DNA of 64,000 nt from CAVPDA01 sp963702495 (GTDB lineage Bacteria; Pseudomonadota; Gammaproteobacteria; Burkholderiales; Rhodocyclaceae): contig CAVPDA010000022.1 in NCBI GenBank assembly GCA_963702495.1, positions 124,001-188,000 on the forward strand, given 5' to 3'. The notes beneath the pieces are model-generated. The model saw nothing but the letters and a program-made list of their open reading frames with translations, was not told the DNA's origin and ran no database searches. The position numbers and the translations under genes were made by a program. Positions 19,995 through 29,371 of this stretch are shown piece by piece; within the stretch, counting starts at the first letter, position 1; each line of letters begins with the position of its first letter.

Positions 19995-22356
19995 TGTTTA
20001 CCTTGAGAAATCGTGGACAATTTTATCGCGCCGTCTATCGTTGCGGATGGACGCACAGAACGAGATCAAGCGAACGCTGAAGCAGGAGAGCTCCATCGAG
20101 GTCATCCGAGGGCTGTTGGCGCAGCAGGAACATCACAGCCGGTCTTCGGTTGCCGAGGTAGTGTGTCAGCATTTTGGCTTCTTTGATGCCCGACAGCGCA
20201 GCCAGACTGGAGGCTGCCTAAGGCGCTGCGGGAGTTGGAGCGTGCCGGTCACTTCGTGCTGCCCGCAGCGCTTGATCGAGGTCGCGCCGGCGCCAAGAGT
20301 GCGCGGCGCCTGGGCGAACCCGTGGAGGCTGGCGCGAGGTTCGGACCAGGCAAACGATGTTCGTGGACTCACGCTGATCAAGGTCGAGACTTTGCGCACA
20401 TGCGCGTGTGGAACGAGTTGATGATCTGCGACACCCGCAGGGCGCCGGGCCTCTGGTGGGGCGCAGATGCGCTATCTGATCGGCTCGGAGCATGGCTGGC
20501 TTGGTGGGTTCGGGTTGGGCAGCGGCGCTGCAACTGCGCGATCGCGACCAATGGATAGGCTGGGACGCGCACACGCGACGGCAACACTTGCACCGCGTGG
20601 TGGCATGAGTCGGTTTCTCATCGGAGCTCGGTGCGCTGTCAGAACCTGGCCTCGTGCGTCAGGGCATGGCGTTGCGTCGCTAGGTGGTGACTACGAGGCC
20701 CAGTACGGGTATCGCCCCTGGCTGGTGGAGAGCTTTGTTGACGCGGATCACTTCATCGGCACAGTTACAGGGCAGCGAACTGGGTGGCCATTGGGCAGAC
20801 CCAGGGGCGGGGTCGCCAGGACCGGGAGCACCAGAGCGCCAAATCGATCAAGACGATCTACGTGTATGAGCTGGAGTCGGATCTGCGCACGCGCCTGGGC
20901 GTTGCCGCACCCACCGGATTAGTTGCGCTGGAGATCGCCGAGGGCTTGGACGGCGAGGAGTGGGCGGCCAACGAATTTGCAGGCGCGAACCTGGGCGACA
21001 GGCGTCTGAACGAGCGGCTGGGTGATTTGCCCGCACGCTGGGCGAGATGCCAGGGCGCGCGTTCTGCGGTGCAGCTCAAGGAGACAAGGCGGCGATCAAG
21101 GCGTACTACCGCCTGATCGAACGACCCGATGACTCGCAGGTCAGCATGGAGGCCATCCTGGCCCCTCACCGCCTGCGCACGGTGCAACGGATGAAGGCAC
21201 AGTGACGGTGCTGTGCATTCAGGATGGCACCGATGTGAACTATTCGACACTGGTCCAATGCGTTGGGCTGGGCGTCATTGGGAGCAACCAGACGGGCGCC
21301 AAAGTGGGGGGTTGCACTTGCATTCGACGCTGGTGCTGACCACCGAGGGCCTGCCGCTGGGGGTGTTGGGGGCGCAATGTTCGGCAGCCACGCCCAGAGC
21401 GAAAGATGACCTGCGCCCCGCGTCTGCCATACCGATCGAAGAGAAGAAGACCTTCGCCTGGATCAAGGGACTTCGCGAGTGCAACGAATTGGCAGCCGAA
21501 CTGCCCGATACGCGCCAGTCTGTGTGATGGATCGCGAAGCGGACTTCTACGAGTTGTTCGACGAGCAACGTCGAAGCCGCGGCGTTGAGCTGTTGGTACG
21601 CGCAAGCATGACCGCGCGACCGCGAGGAGATCATCTGTTCGACGCCGTCAGACACAGCCCGTTCAAAGCCCGCTTCGCATCAATGTGCCGCGGCAAAGCT
21701 CACGCGCGAAGAAGAGCAAGCAGAAGGCGCGCTCGGGCACGACAGCGCATCGCGCAGGTCACTTGCGCTATCGCGAAGTTGAGTTCCGCCCTCCGTCGAA
21801 CCACCCAGGGAAGAAAGCCCTCAAGCTGTGGGTGGTGCATGTTCTGGAAGCGTCACCGCCGGCCGATGCCGAACCCGTTGAGTGGTTCTTGTTCCGACCT
21901 GCCGATCACCACAGCGCGCAGGCCCAGGAGTGTCTGCGTTGGTATGCCTGCGTTGGCGCATCGAAGACTGGCATCGCGTCCTCAAAAGCGGCTGCCGCAT
22001 CGAACTCTGCAACACAAGACGGCCGAGCGACTCAAACGCGCCATCGCCATTAATCTGGTCATTGCCTGGCGAATCATGCTCATGACGCTCCTGGGCAGAG
22101 AGTGCCCGACCTTCCCGCCGAGGTATTGTTCTCGGACCCGAGATCGAAGTGCTGCAGGCCTACGCAAAAAAAACGAATCGCCAAGCCCACTCGCCTCGGC
22201 GATGCCGTCGGTCTTGTAGCCCGACTCGGCGGCTACATCGGCCGCGCCAACGACCGCACCCGGGACACCAGATCATGTGGCAAGGGTATTCGGAACTGCG
22301 ATCGCTGTGCGAAGGACTCTCGAGATGGATTGATGATGAGGATATAGGGTAGGGGA
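19995..22356 (+). mobile_element. decayed IS4-type insertion inside an AraC-family gene
   Basis: About 2.36 kb of sequence interrupts an otherwise continuous regulator gene, and its limits are set by where the regulator reading resumes. It carries one degraded transposase on the + strand and nothing else. The ends (tgtttacc... and the reverse complement of ...ggtagggga) share only a few bases, and I could find neither convincing terminal inverted repeats nor a target duplication. The element is probably old, or was altered after insertion. Confidence 0.85.
20047..22352 (+). pseudogene. transposase with DUF4338 (DruA-like) and IS4/Tn5-type DDE domains, many frameshifts
   Basis: Reading pieces from all three forward frames rebuilds one long protein. 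The N-terminus starts MDAQNEIKRTLKQES (20047) with SSVAEVVCQHFGFFDARQR. A DUF4338 domain follows (MRYLIGSEHGWLGGF, GMSRFLI, DYEAQYGYRPWLVESFVDAD), then a Tn5-like domain (NEFAGANLGDRRLNERL). The DDE residues are split over frames: QDGTDVNYS (~21220), VMDREADFYELF (~21530), and WRIEDWHRVLKSGCRIE (~21945). The C-terminus is GGYIGRAND and MWQGYSELRSLCEG, with a TAG at 22350-22352. About ten frame changes make it inactive. DUF4338 also occurs in the DruA protein of Druantia defence systems, but here it is plainly part of a transposase. Confidence 0.88.
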
Positions 22357-23142
22357 CTGGCCGCCGGCGACATCGTGATGTTCCCGCGCGGCGACCGTCA
22401 CGTACTGTCGAGCGCTCCGGGCGCGGAGCCGTACCGCCTGACGGCCGAATGGGTCTTCGCCCGGCGTGACGACCCGAAACCCATGCCGATCTCCTATCAC
22501 CACGGTGTCGTCGATGCGGGCGCGCCGCTGCCGGTCGAGGACGCCGACACGATCGCCGTCTGCGGATTCCTCGGCTGCGATCTGCGGCCATTCAATCCAC
22601 TCGTCACGGCACTGCCACGAATCCTCCATCTGCCGGCGTCGCGCGCCGGCGATTGGGTGTCTCGCGTGATCGACCAGGCGGTGGTCGAATCCAGCAGCAG
22701 ACGACCCGGCGGTGACGCCGTGCTCGAACGACTCTCGGAGATGATGTTCGTCAACGCCGCCCGCCGCTATCTCGACAGCCTGCCCGCGGATGCGACGGGG
22801 TGGCTGGCGGGGCTGCGCGACCGTTTCGTCGGCAAGGCGCTCGCGCTCATGCACGAAAGTCCGGATCGCGCGTGGAGCATCGACGATCTTGCCCACGCGG
22901 TCGGGCTGTCGCGTTCCGCGCTGCATGAGCGGTTCGTGCAGTTCCTCGGCCAGCCGCCCATGCAGTATCTTGCCAGTTGGCGCATCCAGCTCGGCGCTCG
23001 GCTGTTGCGCGAATCGAATCGCAACGTGGCGACGATTGCCCTCGACGTCGGCTACGACTCGGAAGCGGCGTTCTCGCGTGCGTTCAGGCGAATGGTAGGC
23101 ATGCCGCCGGCGGCGTGGCGCAAGGCGCAAGCCAGTGCGTAG
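22357..23142 (+). pseudogene. AraC-family regulator, 3' fragment (cupin end and HTH_18)
   Basis: This part continues from LAAGDIVMFPRGDRHVL through the rest of the cupin_6 domain and a helix region. It ends with a complete AraC DNA-binding domain: IDDLAHAVGLSRSALHERF as the first helix-turn-helix and VATIALDVGYDSEAAFSRAF as the second, closing with MPPAAWRK. The fragment could be translated alone from the GTG at 22375 or ATG at 22378, but would lack half of the sensing domain. Members of this group often sit beside and control the divergent operon, here the HMA-like/methyltransferase pair. Confidence 0.88.
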
Positions 23143-23398
23143 CCAATCGCCGGGCAATCCAGCGTGGTATAGAAACGATGAAGTGGCCGTTGCCCGGCCT
23201 CGGCTCCCCGCGTCATGGTGCGATCGGCAGGGCGGTTAGGGCGTGTCCCGCCACCCCAACGCCAGCCGTCATGCGCGTGTGCCGGCGGTCGATCGCGGCT
23301 TGCGCCCCGAATGCGGACTAAGGAGGATGCCCGGAAGCAGGAGGTGCGGGGCGCGTTTGCCTCGCCTTTGGTTCCTGTATCGGGCGGCGGGCGTGACT

Positions 23399-24890
23399 CT
23401 ATCGCAGCCAGGCGGCGCGTATGGTACGCCCGCCCCAGGCGTTGCCGTGTACGTCGAACGAGCCGCCGGAGAGCAGGGTGCGCTCGCGCGCCGCCGCCAG
23501 AATGGAATCGGAGCCGTCCGCAACGGACGGTTCCGATGTCCGGTCATGGTCCACGCTGAGGGAGATGGTTTCTTCGTCGGCCACCAGGGCGACATGCATG
23601 CGGCTGATCCCGGGAAGCCGGCGCAGGGCGTGACAGGTCTCTTCCAGCACGCGATAGATGATGATCTTCAGGGGCTGGGGCAGGTCCGCCTCGTTCACCA
23701 TGAATTCGTGCCGGGACTCTATCTCCGGATGCATGCGCGACAGTTCGCGGCAGAACCATTCGATGGTGGCCAGCAGGCCGAGTTCGTCCAGGCTCGACGG
23801 GCGCAGGTTGAGGGCGACTGCGCGCACCTCGTTGATCGCATCCTTCACCGCCTGCACCATGGGCTGCAGCGATGACGCATCCGCCTTGCCGCGGCCGGAT
23901 AGCTGCCGCGCCGCGTGCTCCACGCTCATCTTCACCGCCGCCAGGGTCTGCGCCACGCCCTCGTGCAAGTCGAAGGCGATCTTCTTCTTCTCGTCTTCCT
24001 GGCTGTTCAGCATGCGCGCCGAAATGCGCTCCAGGGCCGCCGTATGGTCGCGGATCTCCTGCTGTTCAACTCATGATGATGCGCTCCGCGTAGCGCACCA
24101 CCATCAGCAGGGCGACATACAGCAGCACCATGATCAGGACGGCACCGGCGACGATCTGCCATTGCGCCTGCTCCGTGTCCTCCACCATCGCGTTGACATC
24201 GGCATAGAGTTCGAAGACGCCGCGCACCCCTTCGCCGGGCGCGTCGAGAATCGGTACGTAGGTCTGGATCAGGTTGTCCGACTCGGTGGCGCGGTCGAAG
24301 ACGTTGAAGGCATCGCGATAGACCAGTTTGCTCGCCACGTTGCCTTCCATGGCGCCGATGAAGCCGGCATTGTCGCGCTGATTTCTGCCGATGGATTCCT
24401 TGCGTGTGGCATACACGACGAAACCTTCGTTGTTGTAGATCTTGAGCCGGGCCACCGATTTCACCCGCATCAGATCGTCGATCTCGTGGGCCATCGCCGG
24501 CGACAGCTCCAGCCGCGACAAGTCTGCAGGGGCGACTTTCCCGGACCTGGCGAGGAAGTCCAGCAGTTCCGGGCGCACGGCGTTGAGCGCCGCTTCCGCC
24601 AGCGCGACGTTGCCCGATTCGCCGAATTCCACGATCTCGCGGATCGCGATGTGGCGAAAAAAAGCCGCCAGCGCCACGGCGGCGACGAGGATGCAGACGA
24701 GACTCGCAATGGAGAAGTAGCGGATGATGCGGAACATGCCGCGCGCGCCTGCCTTGTGGCCGTTGCGCAGCGTCGCAGCGGAAGCGGCGCGATCCCGCAC
24801 CGGTTCCCGTGGCTGGGCCGGGTCCGCGTTCGTCGCCATGGCCGCCGGCATCTTGGGAGGTACCGGGGAATGTCGGGGAGGTTGCCCCAT
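23399..24890 (-). CDS. sensor histidine kinase (NarL-partner type), broken by a one-base insertion
   Basis: The upstream part (24890 to 24066) has a transmembrane helix (FRIIRYFSIASLVCILVAAV), a ~140-residue periplasmic domain and a second helix (IVAGAVLIMVLLYVALLMV), then hits TGA right after ERIIMS. The downstream part reads QQEIRDHTAALERISARML, then the HisKA_3 box KKKIAFDLHEGVAQTLAAVK (phospho-His in DLHEG) and a degenerate HATPase (SILAAARERTLLSGG). Removing one base of the AA pair at 24070-24071 joins them as IMSEQQEIRD. No response regulator lies next to it. The HATPase N-box is poor, so activity is uncertain even if the frame is repaired. Confidence 0.82.
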
Positions 24891-25082
24891 GTGCGTCCGT
24901 TCCCTCGTCGAGTTGGTGCTGGTTCTGCGCCGCATCCTGGGCTCCTGCGACGGTCGGTTTTTCTGCTGCCCCTCAGGAACGCGTGTTTCCCCTCAATGGG
25001 CGCGGTCCGACAGACCATGACTGAACGAGTCGCGCCGGACGGCGCAGACGGGAAGGACTGAAGCAAGCCCCCGCATCCTGCA

Positions 25083-25103
25083 CTGGACCATGTCCAGTAT
25101 AGT
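25083..25103 (+). promoter_or_regulatory. 15-bp palindrome beside a -10-like TATAGT
   Basis: CTGGAC-cat-GTCCAG is a perfect 6-3-6 inverted repeat immediately followed by TATAGT (25098-25103). It lies between the divergent sensor kinase and SCO genes, 95 bp before the SCO start. It looks like an operator overlapping a promoter; the regulator is unknown. Confidence 0.4.
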
Positions 25104-25198
25104 GCCGGTCCGCCGTTCCGGGCCACACCGCGCCGTATCGGGGTGGAACGGGCGGCTCCGACTGCGGCATAATCGAGGCAACTCTTCCTGAGGTGAGT

Positions 25199-25852
25199 AT
25201 GGACTCTGTGATTTTCCCAACGCGCCGGGGTGGCTGCGGATGGTCGAAGTCGGCCGCCCTGGCGGCACTGGCCCTTGCTGTGACGGGAGGGGCCGGCGCT
25301 GCTTCCAACGACGATCCGCACGCTAATCACATGCACCCGATGCCGCCCAAGGCGGCCTGGATCAAGAGCAGCGTGAACTACAAGATGCCCGAGGTGACGC
25401 TGGTGCGGGCCGACGGTGCCAAGGTCAGCCTGGCCAAGGAACTCGACGATGGGGGCAAGCCGGTGATCCTGAACTTCATCTATACCACCTGCACCGCGAT
25501 CTGTCCGGTGATGACCCAGACGTTTGCCGAAGTCCAGAACCGTCTGGGAGAGGACAAGGGCAAGGTGCGCATGGTTTCCGTCTCCATCGATCCCGAGCAG
25601 GACACACCGCAGCGCCTCAAGGAATACGCGAAGAAGTATTCGGCCGGTCCGCAGTGGAGTTTCTATACCGGTAGCGTGGAGGCCAGCATTGCGACGCAGC
25701 GCGCGTTCGACGCTTACCGCGGCGACAAGATGAACCACCTTCCCGTCACCTTTCTGCGCGCCGCCCCGGGCAAGCCCTGGGTCCGTCTCGACGGGTTCGC
25801 GCCGCCCGACGAAGTGGTGAAGGAATATCGCCAACTCGTCGCCGCGCGCTGA
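25199..25852 (+). CDS. SCO1/SenC family copper protein
   Basis: SCO proteins are membrane-anchored periplasmic thioredoxin-fold proteins that deliver copper to the CuA site of cytochrome oxidase or reduce its cysteines. The protein has an N-terminal anchor (AALAALALAVTGGAGAA), the copper motif TTCTAICPVMTQTF (CxxxCP), and the third ligand His in NHLPVTFL. A short His/Met stretch (NHMHPMPP) after the anchor may also bind copper. The ATG at 25199 is preferred because GAGGTG precedes it closely. No oxidase genes are visible nearby. Confidence 0.93.
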   Translation: MDSVIFPTRRGGCGWSKSAALAALALAVTGGAGAASNDDPHANHMHPMPPKAAWIKSSVNYKMPEVTLVRADGAKVSLAKELDDGGKPVILNFIYTTCTAICPVMTQTFAEVQNRLGEDKGKVRMVSVSIDPEQDTPQRLKEYAKKYSAGPQWSFYTGSVEASIATQRAFDAYRGDKMNHLPVTFLRAAPGKPWVRLDGFAPPDEVVKEYRQLVAAR

Positions 25853-25882
25853 GCACGCTGGAGCTGGCGGCGGAGGCGGGCC

Positions 25883-26398
25883 ATGCTGCACAGGGCGAAG
25901 GAGGGCGCGGAGCGGGGGCACGGCTCGCCTGCGGCCGGATTTACCCTGATCGAATTGATCATCACCGTGGCCGTGGTGTCGCTGATCGCGCTGCTGGCCT
26001 TTCCGATGGCCGAAGTGGCGGCCAGGCGCACCAAGGAGCAGGAATTGCGGGTGGCGTTGCGCGAGATCCGCACTGGCATCGATGCCTACAAGAGGGCGGT
26101 CGAGGAGGGGCGCATCACGGCCTCCGTCGAGTTCACCGGCTATCCTCCGAATCTCAAGGTGCTGGTGGAAGGTGTGGACGACGTCCGCAGTCCGAACAAG
26201 GACACCAAGATCTATCTCATGCGGCGGTTGCCGCGCGACCCGATGAGCAGCGATCCCAAGCTGTCCGCGGACGAGACCTGGGGCAAGCGCGACTATTCCA
26301 GCGGCCCGGACAGTCCGCAGGAGGGGGAGGAAGTGTACGACGTCTATTCCCTGTCCCCCCTGGTGGGACTGAACGGCATCCCCTACAAGCAGTGGTAG
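25883..26398 (+). CDS. prepilin-like protein (GspG-type pseudopilin)
   Basis: The type III (prepilin peptidase) signal is clear: a basic leader of ~20 residues, then G-FTLIELIITVAVVSLIALL with Glu at +5. The rest (EQELRVALREIRTGIDAYK, YLMRRLPRDPM) matches GspG-like major pseudopilins and stray pilin-like proteins of this size. No secretion or pilus genes are adjacent, so it is an orphan. The gene begins 30 bp after the SCO gene; whether the pair works together is unknown. Confidence 0.88.
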   Translation: MLHRAKEGAERGHGSPAAGFTLIELIITVAVVSLIALLAFPMAEVAARRTKEQELRVALREIRTGIDAYKRAVEEGRITASVEFTGYPPNLKVLVEGVDDVRSPNKDTKIYLMRRLPRDPMSSDPKLSADETWGKRDYSSGPDSPQEGEEVYDVYSLSPLVGLNGIPYKQW

Positions 26399-26534
26399 AG
26401 CGGCGACCTTCTGCAGCATCTCGTTCCCGAACCGGCTGTCTTTCCTGACGCGACGAACCGGCCTGGAGCGGATGGCCGCGCATGGATCCGCGCGCAGCGA
26501 AACTCGGAGATTGCTCGCACGACGATCGCGACCG

Positions 26535-28244
26535 TCATGGGAGATTCCCCGCGGAGGGCCGCGCGAAAAGGTGCTGCCACAGCCAGCCCCTGGAGCTTTC
26601 CCTGCCGCTGAGGACGTAATCCAGGGCGTGGGCGTTCTGCAGGGTCAGATCGAGCAGCCCGCGCGCGCGATGCTGGCCCGCCAGCAGCAGATCGTCGCCT
26701 GCCACCAGGGCGAACTCCTCTTCCGGCAAGACGACGATGTCGCCATCGCGTTTCACCATGAGCACCAGCGCGGGCAGAGCTGCGTCGCGATCGGAGCTGT
26801 CGCGCAGCAGCGGCCCGATCTGGATGGGGCGGCCATGCATCAAGGCACGGTGGGCAGCGGCAGCGTCCCTGACGTTGAGCCGGATGCCCCAGACTTCCGG
26901 CACGCGATCGTCGCACAGCGTCTGCAGGCGGGTCGCGAGTCAACTGCACCATCCCTCTTCCGCCTCGCGCAGCGCGGCCAGAAATCGGGCAAGCAGGGGC
27001 GTGGTAAGAATGGCGATGCACTCCTGCGCCACGATGCGGCTCGGCACCATGCTGAAATCGCCCCGAAATGCCTCGAACAGGACGCTGTTGGCGGCATGGT
27101 TCTGGCGCGTGACCACGAACAGCCGGGGGTTGAGTTCCTTGGCAGTCACGGCGATGGAAAGATTGTTCACGTCGTTGTCGCTGCCGGCGACGATGCCGTC
27201 AACCTGGCGGATGCCCGCCTCGCTCAGGGTCGCGGCGTCCGTCCCCAGGCCGCGCACGCTGCGGTTGCCGGACGGGAATTCGGCCTCCGGGTCGATGACG
27301 GTAAACACGATTCCCGTCGACGCCAGGTGCCGGACGATGGCCTGTCCGAAGCGGCCATAGCCGCACACGATCCAGTGGCCGCGGGGCGGGCGATGCGCTT
27401 CGGGCAGCGCAGTCCCGGGGAGGTCGGTGAGGATCTGGATCAGGCGATAGCGGTCCGGCGCCGCCACGGCCAAGGCCAGATACTCCGCGAAGCGCTCGAA
27501 GGGGCTGATGATGTGGTCGGTGCCGAACGACGCCATGTTGGCCGTTGTCAGCGGGCTGCGGGCCCGGGCCAGCACCGGAATGCCGGGATTGAGCAGGCGC
27601 ACGGCCATGGCGATGGCGAGATTGCTGTGCTCGTCGTTGGTCACGGCCAGCACGCCGCGACACTTGGCGTGGTTCAGACCGGCCAGCAGCAGGTTGGCCG
27701 GCAGAGTCGCATCGGCGGCCAGGGTGGGCGTGTCGGTCTTGAAATCTTCGAGGTCGAGTTCCTGAACGCGCAGTTCGTCCTTTTCCAGTACCACGAAGGT
27801 CTGTCCGAAGTGGTCCAGCGTACGGCAGATGAGGCTGCCGGTCTCTCCGCAGCCGCAGACCAGATGAAACGGTGCCTTGATGCGCCGCACGCGGCGCGCG
27901 AAGCGGGAGCCGACCAGGGTGTTCTGGAAACCCTTGTCCTGGAACAGCGCCAGCAGGGTGAGAATGGAGTAGGACCAGCCGATGACCGTCAGGTAGATGC
28001 AGACCGTGACCCACATCCGCTGGGCGTCGGAAAACGCCGTGGGGATCTCGCCGAAGCCGATGGTGGTCGCCGTATAGCTGATGAAATAGAAGGCGTGAAA
28101 GAAACTGAGGGGCGCCGCCGCCTGACCGTTGGCATCCGCCCCCGGTACCAGGGTGAGGCCGAGCACCGACACTGCATAAATGCCGATCAGCACGATCAGC
28201 GGCGCCCGCATGCGGCGCAGCACCAGGAAGAAGATGCTGTTCAT
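26535..28244 (-). CDS. potassium channel with tandem TrkA-N domains, in-frame TGA
   Basis: The protein begins with a two-helix pore module whose filter reads TATTIGFGEIPTAF. A first RCK/TrkA-N domain (HLVCGCGETGSLI), a second one (HWIVCGYGRFGQAIVRHL) and a TrkA-C-like end (~26535-26760) follow. After residue 434 a TGA (minus strand of 26940-26942) interrupts the frame, and the same frame continues with LATRLQTLCDDRVPEVWGI to a stop at 26535. A single change (for example CGA to TGA) explains it. If real, the product lacks the C-terminal ligand domain. It starts 2 bp after the DUF6394 gene, as one operon. Confidence 0.88.
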
Positions 28245-28246
28245 GC

Positions 28247-28630
28247 TCAGCGCCGCAGCATGACGGTTTCGGCGATCAGTATGATGACGGAGACGATGTT
28301 GGCGAAGAGCGCCCCGCCGGACAGCGAGACGACGCTGGAAGTGACGTGCGGTGTCATGCCCACGCCCGTGACATGTACGGCGATGGCCCAGGTGATGGCG
28401 GCGGCAATCAACTGGAGATCGGCCACCAGACTGGTGGAAAGATGCACGGCGCCGATCTGGGTGCGGTCGCCGAACTTGAGCACGGTGGCGATCAGGCTGA
28501 CGACGAGGGCGGCGAAGAATTCGTAGATGTTGTGCAGTTCCGGGCGCTCGATGTCGCCGATGAAGAACCCGAAATTGAGCGTGGCGGCCAGGACGATGAA
28601 GAACCCGAAGACGACCTTTTCCAGATTCAT
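28247..28630 (-). CDS. DUF6394 family membrane protein
   Basis: This 127-residue protein has about four hydrophobic segments (VVFGFFIVLAATLNFGFFIG, FFAALVVSLIATVLKFG, LIAAAITWAIAVHV, LFANIVSVIILIAETVML). It matches the DUF6394 family, whose function is unknown. Members are often encoded next to ion channels, as here, with only 2 bp to the potassium channel start. A role as a channel partner is an inference from this coupling. Confidence 0.85.
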   Translation of the reverse strand: MNLEKVVFGFFIVLAATLNFGFFIGDIERPELHNIYEFFAALVVSLIATVLKFGDRTQIGAVHLSTSLVADLQLIAAAITWAIAVHVTGVGMTPHVTSSVVSLSGGALFANIVSVIILIAETVMLRR

Positions 28631-28666
28631 GCCGTGCTCCCTATGCTAAGGTGATTTTTTCGGGAA

Positions 28667-28672
28667 ATTATA
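28667..28672 (-). promoter_or_regulatory. TATAAT -10 box of the DUF6394-channel operon
   Basis: A perfect TATAAT on the minus strand lies 37 bases upstream of the DUF6394 ATG. I see no good -35 at the normal distance. Confidence 0.5.
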
Positions 28673-28925
28673 GCGCTGCCGTCGCTGCGCCGCTCGGTCC
28701 CGGATCGGGTCGAATTCCGGCGGTCGCGGGTGCCGAGGCGCCATGCCCGGTGGCAGCGGCCGGCGGGACGCCCTCATCCTCCACGGAGCACAGCGGCAGG
28801 GTTCCCGTTTTCGCGCAATGTGCGGCCGTGTGAACCCGCGGCCGTGTTCCCGCGTTCTAGATGCAGGCCGAGCAGAACTCGGCTTAGTTTTTTGTTTAAC
28901 TCATTCACATTTAAGGAAATTACCC

Positions 28926-29252
28926 ATGAACAAACTGTTGTCCCTCCTGATCGCCGCCACCTTCGCCAGCGTCAGCATCGCCGCGGTTGCCGCGGAAGAG
29001 AAGAAGGCCGAAGCCAAGCCGGCCGCCGCCGCCGAGAAGAAGGACGAGAAGGCCGAAGCCAAGGTTGAGAACAAGGATGCCAAGGCGGACGCGACGACGG
29101 CCAAGAAGGACGAGCACAAGGAGCACAAGGCCGAAGCGAAGGGTGAAGCCAAAGCAGAAGCCAAGGCCGAAAGCAAGCTAGAAGCCAAGCCCGCCGAAGC
29201 GAAGGCCGAAGCCAAGCCCGCCGAAACCGCCAAGCCCGCCGAAAAGAAGTAA
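28926..29252 (+). CDS. secreted Lys/Ala/Glu-rich low-complexity protein
   Basis: The 108-residue protein has a Sec signal (MNKLLSLLIAATFASVSIAA with VAA before cleavage). The mature chain is about 85 residues, of which 23 are Lys, 26 Ala and 18 Glu by my count, arranged in loose AEAK/KAEAKP repeats with no aromatic residue and no Cys. It should be a disordered or single-helix periplasmic protein. AAGGAAA precedes the ATG at 28926 and a strong intrinsic terminator follows, so it is a well-bounded single gene. The function is unknown. Confidence 0.85.
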   Translation: MNKLLSLLIAATFASVSIAAVAAEEKKAEAKPAAAAEKKDEKAEAKVENKDAKADATTAKKDEHKEHKAEAKGEAKAEAKAESKLEAKPAEAKAEAKPAETAKPAEKK

Positions 29253-29276
29253 GCAATCTCTCGCAGCGGCAGGAAA

Positions 29277-29300
29277 GGCAGGGTGCGCCCTGCCTTTTTT
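29277..29300 (+). terminator. intrinsic terminator of the Lys/Ala-rich gene
   Basis: GGCAGGG-tgcg-CCCTGCC is a perfect 7-bp stem followed by TTTTTT, 24 bases after the stop codon. This is the clearest Rho-independent terminator in the window. Confidence 0.92.
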
Positions 29301-29371
29301 GTTGCCTGCGCTGCGCAAGTCGGTCGGGACGCAGGCGTGGGCGCCGCCGGCCCGTTCGGACTGCAACCGGG

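Noticed and set aside
20041..22352. DUF4338 domain as a sign of a Druantia defence system
   Set aside because: The domain is joined to a Tn5/IS4-type DDE transposase with all three catalytic motifs present, and no druB-E genes or helicases are nearby. It is a mobile-element protein, and inactive.
24470..26419. 649-codon minus-strand frame over the SCO and pseudopilin genes
   Set aside because: It overlaps two recognisable + strand genes and the sensor kinase start, and shows no domain.
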